Below, piece by piece: positions 35,295-44,099 of a stretch of DNA of 64,000 bases. A program made the position numbers and the translations under genes. Position 1 is the stretch's first letter; each line of letters begins with the position of its first letter. The DNA lies in NCBI RefSeq assembly GCF_000332515.2, contig NZ_AOGZ02000014.1, positions 2,310,001 through 2,374,000 of the forward strand. Direction: 5' to 3'. The notes beneath the pieces are model-generated. The model was not told the DNA's origin. It saw only the letters and a list, made by a program, of their open reading frames with translations, and ran no database searches. Origin of the DNA: Leptospira wolbachii serovar Codice str. CDC. GTDB lineage: Bacteria > Spirochaetota > Leptospiria > Leptospirales > Leptospiraceae.

Positions 35295-35454
35295 CGCCAA
35301 ACTAAATTTCCTTTCGATTAAGAAAGGTTTTCTTTTTTTAGCCATATTTCTGGAAATAGCGAATTTCTCAAGTCCTTTGCCGATTTCCCTAAGAGGGGAA
35401 TTGGCTATCAAAACATTTTGCGATAATGTTTGTTTTTGATGAATTCTAAATTGA

Positions 35455-37053
35455 TTATGGTTCTTCCATCGGAGATTTTGTAGAGACTTCTAAAAAACCA
35501 TTCGTGTTAGGAAAGTATAAGAATCTTTTTAAGGATACCATTCTTCCATTACAAGCATCATGAATGTTGACATCCATTCCTACCAATCCAGAAACCGGTG
35601 TGGTCACAAAGATATTGGTTTCATATCGAATGGAACTGTAACGACCAACCCTTCCATCCATACGTAAGGTAATGTCTTGGTAAGGATTGATACCCGAACC
35701 ATTACTGATAGAATCGAGTCCTGTCATTTTTGTCCCTGATTCTGGGCCTATTAGTTTTACTCGAATTTCATCAAAGTAGGAGATATAGGCAAGGGCAGGT
35801 ACTTGGTCTATTACGTTGGCATTAGAGGAACCTAAAAATTGGTTCCAAAGTAAATTTCCATTCAGATCAAATTTAACAAATGAGTAGTTTCTGAAATTCC
35901 CTGCTGAATAGTATTGATAGTCATGAATGGGAGAACCGTAAGATCCAGCAGCCACACCAGTTCCATAAAACCCGTCGTTTGCCACTTTGATTGCTTCTAG
36001 TTTGCCCACATTAAAGGAAGTATTGTTCGACCCAAGATAAGTAATTTTTAATACTTCTTGCGTATTCGAAGTTAATTGTGCGGAAAATCCTCTTGTGAAA
36101 CCGACCGCTGGATGACCTGAAAAGTTTTCGATAAAATTTAATGCAGAACCACCTAACAATATGTTCCCATCTTTTGAATATGCGGCAGAGATAACTTCAA
36201 AATCGCCAGCTCCCCGCAAAAATCTTTGGCGCTGTGGCATTCCATTTCCATTGAGAACGGCCCAACCAATTTCTTTTTGTCCTGCAAACAATCCGTTGGA
36301 AGCTATAGTAGGAGCAGGAAATTCAGTGAGACCGACCGTGTTAGGTGTGTTTGCTGCGGTGCCCGTTGAAGTATAAAAAAGATGCATCTGGTCAGTCGAA
36401 TCGACTACGTGGGCAATTTTGTCTATATTGAAAGTTCCTGCTGCCATATCTAAATAGGTGAACCATACCCTTGAACCAGATGGGGAGTAACGGGCTGCCA
36501 TAAACGCTTGTGAAAATAGTTTGGGAGAGATGGCGCCTAACTGCTCTGTTCCTATGACTTGGGTAAAAACACCAATTTCACCATTGGAAAATTCAGAGAG
36601 ACTGGAAAAATGACTATTGGCAGTTGTGGTTGCTGCAGGACCTAGATAATCCAACCATTCTATTTCAAATGTCCTTCCATTTACTTGAAAAATGACAATG
36701 GCTGGATCGGTTCCTATCAATCCCGTATAACTATAGTTAACACCGCTACTTCTGCCTGACCAGGTAACGGGTTCTGAAACACTGGCGGTGACCACATAGT
36801 TTCCATTTTTCAAAGGGAGGAGGGAATGGGGTAACACTAGATAATTCCCACTCCCAATCCTTACATTCCCTCTGAGATGAGCACTACATACGGATCGTAA
36901 GTAAAGGTTCATGAGCGCAGTTTCAAAATAACTTTTGGATTTTGGATCACTTGGATTGTTTAAATCTAATTTGCAATGACCGAAGGAGAAACTGAGACAG
37001 AGTAGATAAATTAAGATAATTAGATTTTTGCGAGTTCGTGAATAAGAGAACAT
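35455..37053 (-). CDS. SBBP-like propeller lipoprotein, paralogue 2
   Basis: A 532-residue lipoprotein (SFSFGHC, Cys27; mature start CKLDLNNPSDPKSKSYFET). It shares the layout of its two neighbours: an N-terminal helix with SVC, then repeated units with EWLDYLG, SRVWFTYLD, MPQRQRFLRG, KITYLGSNN and LLWNQFLGSSN, and a C-terminal DACNGRMVSLKRF motif like DEVCSGKL in paralogue 3. The repeat wording (two to three strands ending G-N-x-L-W-x-x-F-L-G) fits SBBP beta-propeller repeats. The ribosome site GGGAAAG precedes the ATG. Function unknown. Confidence 0.78.
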   Translation of the reverse strand: MFSYSRTRKNLIILIYLLCLSFSFGHCKLDLNNPSDPKSKSYFETALMNLYLRSVCSAHLRGNVRIGSGNYLVLPHSLLPLKNGNYVVTASVSEPVTWSGRSSGVNYSYTGLIGTDPAIVIFQVNGRTFEIEWLDYLGPAATTTANSHFSSLSEFSNGEIGVFTQVIGTEQLGAISPKLFSQAFMAARYSPSGSRVWFTYLDMAAGTFNIDKIAHVVDSTDQMHLFYTSTGTAANTPNTVGLTEFPAPTIASNGLFAGQKEIGWAVLNGNGMPQRQRFLRGAGDFEVISAAYSKDGNILLGGSALNFIENFSGHPAVGFTRGFSAQLTSNTQEVLKITYLGSNNTSFNVGKLEAIKVANDGFYGTGVAAGSYGSPIHDYQYYSAGNFRNYSFVKFDLNGNLLWNQFLGSSNANVIDQVPALAYISYFDEIRVKLIGPESGTKMTGLDSISNGSGINPYQDITLRMDGRVGRYSSIRYETNIFVTTPVSGLVGMDVNIHDACNGRMVSLKRFLYFPNTNGFLEVSTKSPMEEP

Positions 37054-37225
37054 AATCTTTCCCAGTCCATTGATCCCATAGGAACGATGGAAATTAATTG
37101 TTTAATTCCAAAGGATTACAGAATAGAGAAGGGTTCTCAAGTCATTTGTGGATTTTTATTAGAAAATGCATTCGAGAGTGGTTTGTGGATAGTCCTAATG
37201 TGTCCTATGGATTTCCATTTGCCAA

Positions 37226-37300
37226 GGGAACCCCCGCCAGCGATTGCAGCGGAAATCCTTTCGCAAAGCGAAAGATTGAAGCGTAAAGCGCGGTCGCTTG
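37226..37300 (+). repeat. GC-rich intergenic hairpin element, copy 1
   Basis: A GC-rich island in an AT-rich gap between two lipoprotein genes (37054-37356). It reads GGGAACCCCCGCCAGCGATT, then GCAGCGGAAATC, a perfect hairpin CTTTCGC-AAA-GCGAAAG (37258-37274), then ATTGAAGCGTAAAGCGCGGT and CGC. The order of blocks (CCCGC-CAG-GAT, hairpin, GCGTnAnGCGC, CGGTCG) matches, on the opposite strand, the element at 43575-43664. No transposase is nearby. It is most like a REP-type or transcript-end intergenic repeat. The rest of the 303-base gap shows nothing else beyond the promoter region of paralogue 2. Confidence 0.6.
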
Positions 37301-37356
37301 TTTGATAGAGTTAACCTTCACCAAACAATTGCGAGGCGCCCAAAGGCCATATACAC

Positions 37357-38880
37357 TTAAGGCAAACTTACATTTTCTATGGAAATCTGAGTCGGATTGG
37401 GAGAAGGCGACGCTGAAAATTTTGTATAATTCAAACGTGTCAATTTTCCTGAACAAACCTCTCGCATCACTTCTGTTCGCTCCTGTGTTGGGGATGTTAA
37501 GTTGGAAGAATAATGAAAGCGATTGAAAGTTCCCATTTGTGGATTGATAAAAACATCGGCAAGTGTATAGGGGCCTGTGCCATTACCTGTAACGGAATCG
37601 GGAAGGGAGTTAAATCGGCCATTGATCTCAGTGGTTTGCATTCTAATTAAAAGTTGAGAATTGGAAAGAAGAATTGGTTCTGATTCTGTTGTTTCCATTA
37701 TGTCTTCTGTTGCACTCCCCAAAAAAGAATTCCATAATACGTTGCCACTGGTATTCAATTTCGAAATGATATAATGTTTTCTAGTACCATCTGTGGCAAC
37801 AATTGGTTCAACGGGACTTCCATAAGTATACCGACCAGCCCCAATTGTATAAATGGAATCATCTTTTATAAAAAAACGATTCGCTCCGTAGTTTAATTCT
37901 GCAGCTGTTCCTAAATATTTGTACCAAATTGTAGTTCCATCGGTTTCGTTTAACTGCATGACAAATGGCATTTGGAAGGTTGCATTGGGATGCGTGGTAC
38001 CATTGGCACCTTGAGCAGAGGTACCAGTGACAAAAAGTCCGGAAGTATTGGTTTCGACCCCAAAAATAAAATCACCTCCGTTGCTTGTAAAGTATCTTTG
38101 GAAGACCATGGCTCCATTTTCATTGACAATTAGGTGAATTGCATCCGAGTCCGCAGAGCCGCCTGATGTGGAATTGCTGATAACAGGTCCATCCACAAAA
38201 GCTAAATGCGCAGGGCTCCCACCAAGATTTTCGATAAACACATGCAAACGGTTGGATGTATCTATTGCAGAAACAACGTAATCTCCGATACTTTCGGAAT
38301 CTAAATAGGTAAACCAAACGCGGGTTCCGTCTTCGCGAATCCTTCCTACAAAAAGTGCCGAAGCTGTTCCCATTCCTGATTTAGCGTTGATGGTTCCCGG
38401 TTGTTCGGCCCCTTTCACAATGAATGCAACAGAAATATCGCCATTGGAATACTTTCGTAGTTTAGGTTTATGGCTGACTTCTATACCAGCCTCACCAAGA
38501 TAGTCTACCCATAAGATTTCGCCATTGGTGCGTGAAACACGCATTAAAAAAGTATTGAGGTTGATACCCTGACTTCCTGAGAAGTTATTTGTTACGCCAG
38601 CAGGAGAACCCGGAACCAAATACTCTTGTGTGATCCCAGAAACCAAATAGTCTCCGTTGGATAGAGTGATTAGATCGGATCCAGTAGTTTTGTATGTTCC
38701 TGTCCCATAAGTTTTTTTCCAAGTTTGAAAGTTGAGACAAGGATCGGAGAGAAGGAATGCCTTTAGTAAATTTGTTAGAAAAAAATCTTTAGATCTTGGG
38801 TCACTGGGGTTGTTGAGATTTAATTTGCAGGAAGATGTGAATAGAACAAAAACAAATACAGAAAAAGAGAAAAATTTCAT
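37357..38880 (-). CDS. SBBP-like propeller lipoprotein, paralogue 3
   Basis: A 507-residue lipoprotein (VLFTSSC, Cys18; mature start CKLNLNNPSDPRSKDF). It shares order and motifs with the two paralogues: an acidic helix with DPC, then repeats ILWVDYLGEAG, TRVWFTYLDSES, MVFQRYFTSNG, TIWYKYLGTAA and VLWNSFLGSATED, and the C-terminal REVCSGKLTRL. It is the most 5' member of the tandem on the minus strand. Function unknown. The three differ substantially in sequence, so the duplication is old. Confidence 0.78.
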   Translation of the reverse strand: MKFFSFSVFVFVLFTSSCKLNLNNPSDPRSKDFFLTNLLKAFLLSDPCLNFQTWKKTYGTGTYKTTGSDLITLSNGDYLVSGITQEYLVPGSPAGVTNNFSGSQGINLNTFLMRVSRTNGEILWVDYLGEAGIEVSHKPKLRKYSNGDISVAFIVKGAEQPGTINAKSGMGTASALFVGRIREDGTRVWFTYLDSESIGDYVVSAIDTSNRLHVFIENLGGSPAHLAFVDGPVISNSTSGGSADSDAIHLIVNENGAMVFQRYFTSNGGDFIFGVETNTSGLFVTGTSAQGANGTTHPNATFQMPFVMQLNETDGTTIWYKYLGTAAELNYGANRFFIKDDSIYTIGAGRYTYGSPVEPIVATDGTRKHYIISKLNTSGNVLWNSFLGSATEDIMETTESEPILLSNSQLLIRMQTTEINGRFNSLPDSVTGNGTGPYTLADVFINPQMGTFNRFHYSSNLTSPTQERTEVMREVCSGKLTRLNYTKFSASPSPNPTQISIENVSLP

Positions 38881-38935
38881 ATACTAATGATAACAATCGA
38901 AACCAAACCCCTTCTTAAAGAACAGAAGAAATTGA

Positions 38936-40366
38936 CTAAATTTGTAATTCAATAGATCTAGTGTAGACCAATTGGTATTCTTTTTTTCTTTTTTCCCAAC
39001 TCCAATCCAAATTCATAATGTTTTTCACTACAACATCTCTTTCATCTGATCGGAACAAATCACTTGCTCGTTCCAAAGCATATCCCAGCGAACCCACGTC
39101 ATTCGGTTCAAAAACAATTCCTGTTTTATATGGTAAAAGATTCGATTCTTCCACTGTATCTTTGAGTCCACCCACGCGAGAAACAATGGGAATCGATCCA
39201 TAGACATGGCTGTACATTTGGTTGAGACCACAAGGTTCAAATAGAGAGGGCATGAGAAAAAAATCACTGGCTGCTTCTATTTTGTGAGCTAGACCTTCGT
39301 TGTATCCTTTGTAAAAATAAAATATGTCGGGTATGGTTTCCGAAAGATGAAAAAAAGCATTTTCTGTTTCTGGATCACCCGAACCAAGCACCACATAACG
39401 GTGCGGCAGGTGGCGTCTTTCTAAAAGTGCTTTTAGGAATGTAGGAAATCCTTTTTGGTAAGTGAGTCGGCCAATCAGTCCCACTAGCGGTGCATCCAGA
39501 GGTAAAAAGGGCCTACCGATTTCTTTATATAGTTCTGTTTTGTTTTTTAATTTTCCTTCTTTCCAATTGGAATCAGTAAAAGTTTTATAAATTCGTTTGT
39601 CTATCTTTGCGTTCCATTCATCTGAATCGATTCCATTCAATATTCCCGAATAGTCGGAGGCTCTTTGATTCAAACAATAACTCAGTCCAAATCCATTGGG
39701 TTCTGTAAGTGTTTCTTCTCTGTATCCGGGGCTTACGGTAGTGATTTGCCCTGCCGAAAGAATTCCTGCCTTCATATAATTGCATTTGCCATTGTGGTCA
39801 AAAGGACTTGTGACTAAACGAAAGGGTTCTTCTTTTAAAAATCCAGTCATCCAAAAGGGATGATCTCCTTGGTAAGCCAAATTGTGAATGGTGAAAACAG
39901 ATGGGATGGGGAAAGGGGAATCTTTTTGCAGAGCAACCGAAAGGGCCGTATGCCAATCATGGGCATGGAAAACATCGACTTTCAGCATTTGGCTGAGCGC
40001 ATAACAAGCATAAGAGAACATGGCGAACCGAAAGTGTTCATCTGCATGTCCGTAGATGGAATTTAAAGATTGGAAAAGGTCCGATTGGAAAAAGTACAAC
40101 TTGACCCCTGATTCTTCGGCTTCCAAAAACCGAGATGCCATGAGTACGGAAACAATTAGCGAATCTGTTTTGGCATCCTTCGAAAGTAAAGCTGGGTACT
40201 CTTTGCCCGTCCACTGAGGCTCCTTCCCCAAACCACCAATGAATGGTAATGCGACATAAACTTCTTCCGACTTGGCCTGTTCTTTGGTGAGTGAGGCGAG
40301 CATGTCGGCAAGGCCTCCCATCTTAATGTAGGGAAAATATTCTGCAGATGCGTGGAGAATCTTCAT
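38936..40366 (-). CDS. glgA: Glycogen synthase
   Basis: A 476-residue GT5 glycogen synthase with two Rossmann domains. K15 in the KMGGLADML loop replaces the usual KTGGLADV but keeps the ADP-glucose Lys. Also seen are VFHAHDWHTAL, VFTIHNLAYQG, LIGRLTYQKG, and the C-terminal PSLFEPCGLNQMYSHVYGSI block with the catalytic Glu. It transfers glucose from ADP-glucose to glycogen in the cytoplasm. Divergent from pckA with about 70 bases between, so carbon storage and gluconeogenesis genes share a control region. Confidence 0.93.
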   Translation of the reverse strand: MKILHASAEYFPYIKMGGLADMLASLTKEQAKSEEVYVALPFIGGLGKEPQWTGKEYPALLSKDAKTDSLIVSVLMASRFLEAEESGVKLYFFQSDLFQSLNSIYGHADEHFRFAMFSYACYALSQMLKVDVFHAHDWHTALSVALQKDSPFPIPSVFTIHNLAYQGDHPFWMTGFLKEEPFRLVTSPFDHNGKCNYMKAGILSAGQITTVSPGYREETLTEPNGFGLSYCLNQRASDYSGILNGIDSDEWNAKIDKRIYKTFTDSNWKEGKLKNKTELYKEIGRPFLPLDAPLVGLIGRLTYQKGFPTFLKALLERRHLPHRYVVLGSGDPETENAFFHLSETIPDIFYFYKGYNEGLAHKIEAASDFFLMPSLFEPCGLNQMYSHVYGSIPIVSRVGGLKDTVEESNLLPYKTGIVFEPNDVGSLGYALERASDLFRSDERDVVVKNIMNLDWSWEKRKKEYQLVYTRSIELQI

Positions 40367-40436
40367 TTTCTGTTATTGACACCGACTCGCAAAGTAAGAA
40401 GCTAGAAAAACACAAAGTGAAATCGAGGAGAGATCC

Positions 40437-42029
40437 ATGTCAGTATCTACTAATCTGCGCGGCCTTGCTGAATTAGGCCTTAAACCGTCTGAAGTCTTCC
40501 ATAACTTATCTTACGAAGAAATTTACCAGCACGAATTGAACAACAAAGAAGGCGTAACTTCTGATAACGGAACGATGATGGTAGATACCGGGATTTTTAC
40601 GGGACGCTCCCCTAAAGACAAATATTTTGTCGATGAACCTTCTTCCACAAACAACATTTGGTGGGGACCGGTCAACACAAAGGTTTCCGAAGCAATATTC
40701 AATGAATTGTATGCAGAAGTCACTAAATTCCTAGATAACAAAAAACTTTATGTTTTTGATGGTCATGCTGGAACCAATGATGACACACGAATCTCTCTCC
40801 GTGTGGTCACTGAAAGAGCTTGGCAACACCATTTTTGCACCAACATGTTCCTTCGCCCTACTAAGGAAGAATTGGAAAAACTTCATCCAGAATTTACCAT
40901 CATCAATGCTTCTGGTTACAAAAACGCAAAATACAAAGAACACGGCCTTAATTCCGATGTATTCGTAATCTTCCACTTAGCAAAAAAAATCTGTATCATC
41001 GGTGGAACAGAATACGGTGGAGAGATGAAAAAAGGAATTTTCTCCGTAATGAACTACTACTTACCACTGAAAAATGTGCTCACTATGCACTGTTCAGCAA
41101 ACGTAGGTAAGGATGGAGATAGCGCACTTTTCTTTGGTCTTTCTGGAACAGGAAAAACCACTCTTTCTACAGACCCACACCGCCGCCTTATCGGTGACGA
41201 TGAACATGGTTGGGACAACAATGGTATCTTCAACATTGAAGGTGGATGTTACGCAAAAACTATCAATCTAGATCCAAAAACAGAACCAGAAATCTATGCT
41301 GCGATTCGTCGTGATGCACTTCTCGAAAACGTTGTCTTCGATGCTACCACTAAGAAAGTAGATTACTCTTCTGCAGCAAAAACAGAAAACACTCGTGTTT
41401 CTTATCCAATCTTCCACATCGACAACATCCAACCAGGATCAAAAGCAGGTCATCCAAACACTGTGATCTTCCTTACTTATGATGCTTACGGTGTTCTTCC
41501 TGCGGTTTCTAAACTTTCTATCGAACAAGCGATGTATCACTTCCTTTCTGGTTACACAGCTAAGGTTGCAGGAACAGAGCGCGGTGTGAAAGAACCACAA
41601 GCAACTTTCTCAGCTTGTTTTGGTCAGGCATTTATGACTCTTCACCCAACATACTATGCAAAGTTACTTGGTGAAAAAATGAAAACTCACAAAGTAAATG
41701 CATACCTTATCAACACAGGTCTTGTGGGTGGAAAGTATGGTGTAGGAAAACGTATGAACCTTCCTGCGACTCGCCAAATCATCAATGAAATCCTAAACGG
41801 TAACATTGAAAAATCCGAGTTTGAAAAACACCCAGTTTTCCAAGTGTCTTTCCCTAAAACCGTAGAAGGTGTAGATTCTCATATCCTCAACCCACGTAAC
41901 GCTTGGGAAAACAAAGAAGAGTATGATAAAACGGCACAGGACCTTGCGAAACAATTCATTGAGAACTACAAAAAATACCTCACTGGTTCCAAAGAATTTG
42001 ACTACAGCCAATACGGTCCAGTAGCGTAA
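40437..42029 (+). CDS. pckA: ATP-dependent phosphoenolpyruvate carboxykinase
   Basis: A 530-residue PEPCK of the ATP-using class. It has the P-loop [14 protein letters not shown] (from G234, with K240), the metal-binding [21 protein letters not shown] near the N-terminus, and the C-terminal GERGVKEP-like segment [19 protein letters not shown]. It converts oxaloacetate and ATP to PEP, which is the entry to gluconeogenesis when growth is on fatty acids, the standard diet of Leptospira. The ribosome site CGAGGAGA lies just before the ATG. A strong terminator follows at 42104-42142. Confidence 0.97.
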   Translation: MSVSTNLRGLAELGLKPSEVFHNLSYEEIYQHELNNKEGVTSDNGTMMVDTGIFTGRSPKDKYFVDEPSSTNNIWWGPVNTKVSEAIFNELYAEVTKFLDNKKLYVFDGHAGTNDDTRISLRVVTERAWQHHFCTNMFLRPTKEELEKLHPEFTIINASGYKNAKYKEHGLNSDVFVIFHLAKKICIIGGTEYGGEMKKGIFSVMNYYLPLKNVLTMHCSANVGKDGDSALFFGLSGTGKTTLSTDPHRRLIGDDEHGWDNNGIFNIEGGCYAKTINLDPKTEPEIYAAIRRDALLENVVFDATTKKVDYSSAAKTENTRVSYPIFHIDNIQPGSKAGHPNTVIFLTYDAYGVLPAVSKLSIEQAMYHFLSGYTAKVAGTERGVKEPQATFSACFGQAFMTLHPTYYAKLLGEKMKTHKVNAYLINTGLVGGKYGVGKRMNLPATRQIINEILNGNIEKSEFEKHPVFQVSFPKTVEGVDSHILNPRNAWENKEEYDKTAQDLAKQFIENYKKYLTGSKEFDYSQYGPVA

Positions 42030-42103
42030 GTTGTAAAAAAAGATTTCATCAAACCTTGCCAACTTGCAATTGTAAGTTGGTATAGTATAAAGGATGAATT
42101 GTG

Positions 42104-42142
42104 AAAGCCACTCAAAGGGAATCCCTAGGGTGGCTTTTTTTA
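42104..42142 (+). terminator. Rho-independent terminator of pckA
   Basis: The stem AAAGCCAC (42104-42111) pairs with GTGGCTTT (42130-42137), extended inside by a second short pairing AGGG/CCCT, and is followed by a T-run and TAT. It lies 75 bases after the pckA stop. A further palindrome, CCAACTTGC around AATT with its partner GTAAGTTGG, sits between the stop and the terminator (about 42058-42080). Confidence 0.85.
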
Positions 42143-42162
42143 TGGATTTCGGCTTTATAACC

Positions 42163-42577
42163 TTAGAATTTTTGGATCAATAGTAAAGAGGCGACGTTGA
42201 TCCCTACAAGATGGTAAGCACTGGAGATCGCACCATAGAGAATTGGTTTTGGAATATTCGGATTGATGGCAATATTAAAGGTATTCGCGGACAAAAATCC
42301 AATACCAATGAAACTCCCCCAAACCAGGGCATCGGTCGTTTTTTCGATTTCTAATCTAGAAAATAAGATGGCTGTGGTGATTATAATCACAAGTGCGCAA
42401 AGCATCGGGCCGAGTACAAATATCATGGCTAACGGTGGTTCGGTGTCATTTTCTTTTCCGAGGGAAATTCGATACTGTTTCTTAAACAGAATGGTAAACC
42501 ATATAACCCAGAAAAGAATACAGAAATAATGCCATGAACACGGCAATCCAGTTCAAACCTAAAAAAATCTCTAACAT
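42163..42577 (-). pseudogene. DUF1761-like membrane protein, frameshifted
   Basis: The ATG at 42577 has AAAGGA upstream and opens a frame with a family-like start (MLEIFLGLNWIAVFMALFLY, then SFLGYMVYHSV), which stops at a TAA near 42485. The next frame continues with FKKQYRISLGKEN, then three membrane helices ending AISSAYHLVGINVASLLLI, as DUF1761 proteins do. The two parts join if one base is removed from the TTT run at about 42483-42487. So it looks like one gene of about 137 residues broken by a one-base insertion, or a sequencing error. The frame from TTG at 42546 is an artefact. It is downstream of an AraC regulator on the same strand. Confidence 0.7.
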
Positions 42578-42664
42578 AAACAATTTTCCTTTGATGATAG
42601 TGACCCTCTTTATAACGGATTTTTCAAAAGGACGATTGTAAAAAATCAGGGTAGAGGAGTTTTT

Positions 42665-43429
42665 TTATGCCAAAAATTGTGTGGGAGTTTTTCCAGTGAA
42701 GGATTTGAATTCTTTTATAAAATGTGACTGATCGAAATATCCAAAATCATAAGCCAACCTAGTAAAAGAATTATACTTTGGAATTTCTCGTATCGCAGAA
42801 CTCATTCGAATGATGGATGAAATTCTTTTGGGTGTGCCTCCGGTAATTTCTCTAAATTTCTTTTCAAACGTATCGATACTTAAATTCACAATAGAGGCAA
42901 TCTCATTGATTTTGATTTTACCTTGGGTTTGGTTCATTTGTGAAATCGCTTCGATGATTCTTTTGTCCATCGTTTGCTTTTTAACTGCCTTCCATAAAAA
43001 TTTTTCCAGTTCGTCAATCTTGGAGCGATTGTCCTTTGTTTCCAACAACCGTGAGTGCATCTCATCTAGAGCCGTTTTGTTCAATAAGTCATACCCAGAA
43101 ATGCCAATCTCGTTCAATTCATACATCGGCCGATTGAAAAAAGAAAATGCACCCCAGGGTTGAAACTTAACAATAATGATTTCTGTTCCTTTAGAAAGAG
43201 TATTGTGTTTTACCGTTTTACGAAGTCCCGATACAGAAATCGACGGCAACTGATGCATCTCAGATTGCATGTGATAGTCATGATTGCCTTTGAGTTTGAT
43301 CGTCAAAACAAATGAGTGATGCGGAATGATCGACTTACTAAAACTCTCATCACATTGGATGATAAGATAACTTTCGATATAACGACTGAGTTGTGGCCCG
43401 GGTTTGTATTCAGTGACAGTCGGCTCCAT
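42665..43429 (-). CDS. AraC-family regulator
   Basis: A protein of about 254 residues. The N-terminal domain (about 1-130: YKPGPQLSRYIESYLII, IPHHSFVLTIKL, KGTEIIIVKFQPWGAFSFFN) is of the DUF6597 type, and the C-terminal AraC domain (about 165-254: NEIASIVNLSIDTFEKKFRE, LAYDFGYFDQSHFIKEFKSF) has two helix-turn-helices. The frame extends to a GTG at 43513, but those extra residues are basic and not family-like, so the ATG at 43429 is preferred with moderate trust. It is upstream of the frameshifted DUF1761-like gene, which may be its target or in its operon. Confidence 0.85.
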   Translation of the reverse strand: MEPTVTEYKPGPQLSRYIESYLIIQCDESFSKSIIPHHSFVLTIKLKGNHDYHMQSEMHQLPSISVSGLRKTVKHNTLSKGTEIIIVKFQPWGAFSFFNRPMYELNEIGISGYDLLNKTALDEMHSRLLETKDNRSKIDELEKFLWKAVKKQTMDKRIIEAISQMNQTQGKIKINEIASIVNLSIDTFEKKFREITGGTPKRISSIIRMSSAIREIPKYNSFTRLAYDFGYFDQSHFIKEFKSFTGKTPTQFLA

Positions 43430-43574
43430 GGGTGATTCCAATGAACCTAATTCTGACTCTTTGTAAAGGATTTTCCTGTAGCGGTAGCGAAGGAGGTTGA
43501 GGCGTGTGGTCACGACTTAAACATTCAGAATATGTGCGCCTCGAATCGGTTAGGTGATCTTTGTTTGATCCTAA

Positions 43575-43664
43575 AACCGACCGGGCTCACTCCGGGGTGC
43601 GCTAACGCTCCCGTCTCACCCGATGGGTGAGACGGGGCCCTTCAGATCCCTGGCGCGGGGTTGG
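43575..43664 (-). repeat. GC-rich intergenic hairpin element, copy 2
   Basis: A GC-rich island in a 590-base gap without a secure gene. Read on the minus strand it is CCAACCCCGCGCCAGGGATC, TGAAGGGCCC, a perfect hairpin CGTCTCACCC-ATC-GGGTGAGACG (stem CCGTCTCACCC, 43611-43621, with GGGTGAGACGG, 43625-43635), then GGAGCGTTAGCGCACCCCGG and GTGAGCCCGGTCGG. The block order matches the element at 37226-37300. It is most likely a member of a chromosomal family of imperfect palindromic repeats. No transposase is adjacent. Confidence 0.6.
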
Positions 43665-43802
43665 TTACCAGATGAAGAGGGAGGGCTTGTGCGGGGTAGG
43701 ATATTTGGTGAAACAACTAATAATTCTCCTTACGCTGCATTTGGAATAGCTGAAGGCATACTTCCGGAATATGAACTTTGGCCAACTGAGATGTCAGTAT
43801 GA
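43623..43802 (+). CDS. Possible short ORF or gene remnant (59 codons)
   Basis: ATG at 43623 lies inside the hairpin repeat and opens a frame of 59 codons ending TGA at 43802. Its first part covers repeat sequence, so only the second part (GRIFGETTNNSPYAAFGIAE, then GILPEYELWPTEMSV) looks protein-like in composition and hydrophobic pattern. This could be the tail of a decayed gene. No match is recognised and no ribosome site precedes the ATG. The rest of the gap (43430-43574 and 43803-44099) shows no gene. Confidence 0.25.
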   Translation: MGETGPFRSLARGWLPDEEGGLVRGRIFGETTNNSPYAAFGIAEGILPEYELWPTEMSV

Positions 43803-44099
43803 GTACAATTTGATCCATCTAATTCGCATCGAAACAGACTTGGCCTGCTTTGATTTGTATAAAAATTTGTAAAAACTAATAGCTTCGAGTTATTTTACAA
43901 TAGACAAAGATCACCTTCCTTTCTAGGTTATGTGTCCTGAAGAATTTGAATTAAAAATGAGTTAGAAAAATTTCCACTAAAACGTAATCAGGCTATTAGG
44001 TTCCTTTTGAGATCTAAAATCTCTAAGTTCCGTTAAATGTTTTGTAGAACTTAGAAAATCCTTATTTAATGTATTAAACGCGTATAATATTTCTTTAGT

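Noticed and set aside
40376..40404. TTGACA before pckA as a strong promoter
   Set aside because: The -35 is good, but no acceptable -10 is found at 16-18 bases, so I do not list it as a promoter.
43430..43513. Longer GTG start for the second AraC regulator
   Set aside because: The extra residues are basic and not like the family N-terminus; ATG at 43429 is preferred.
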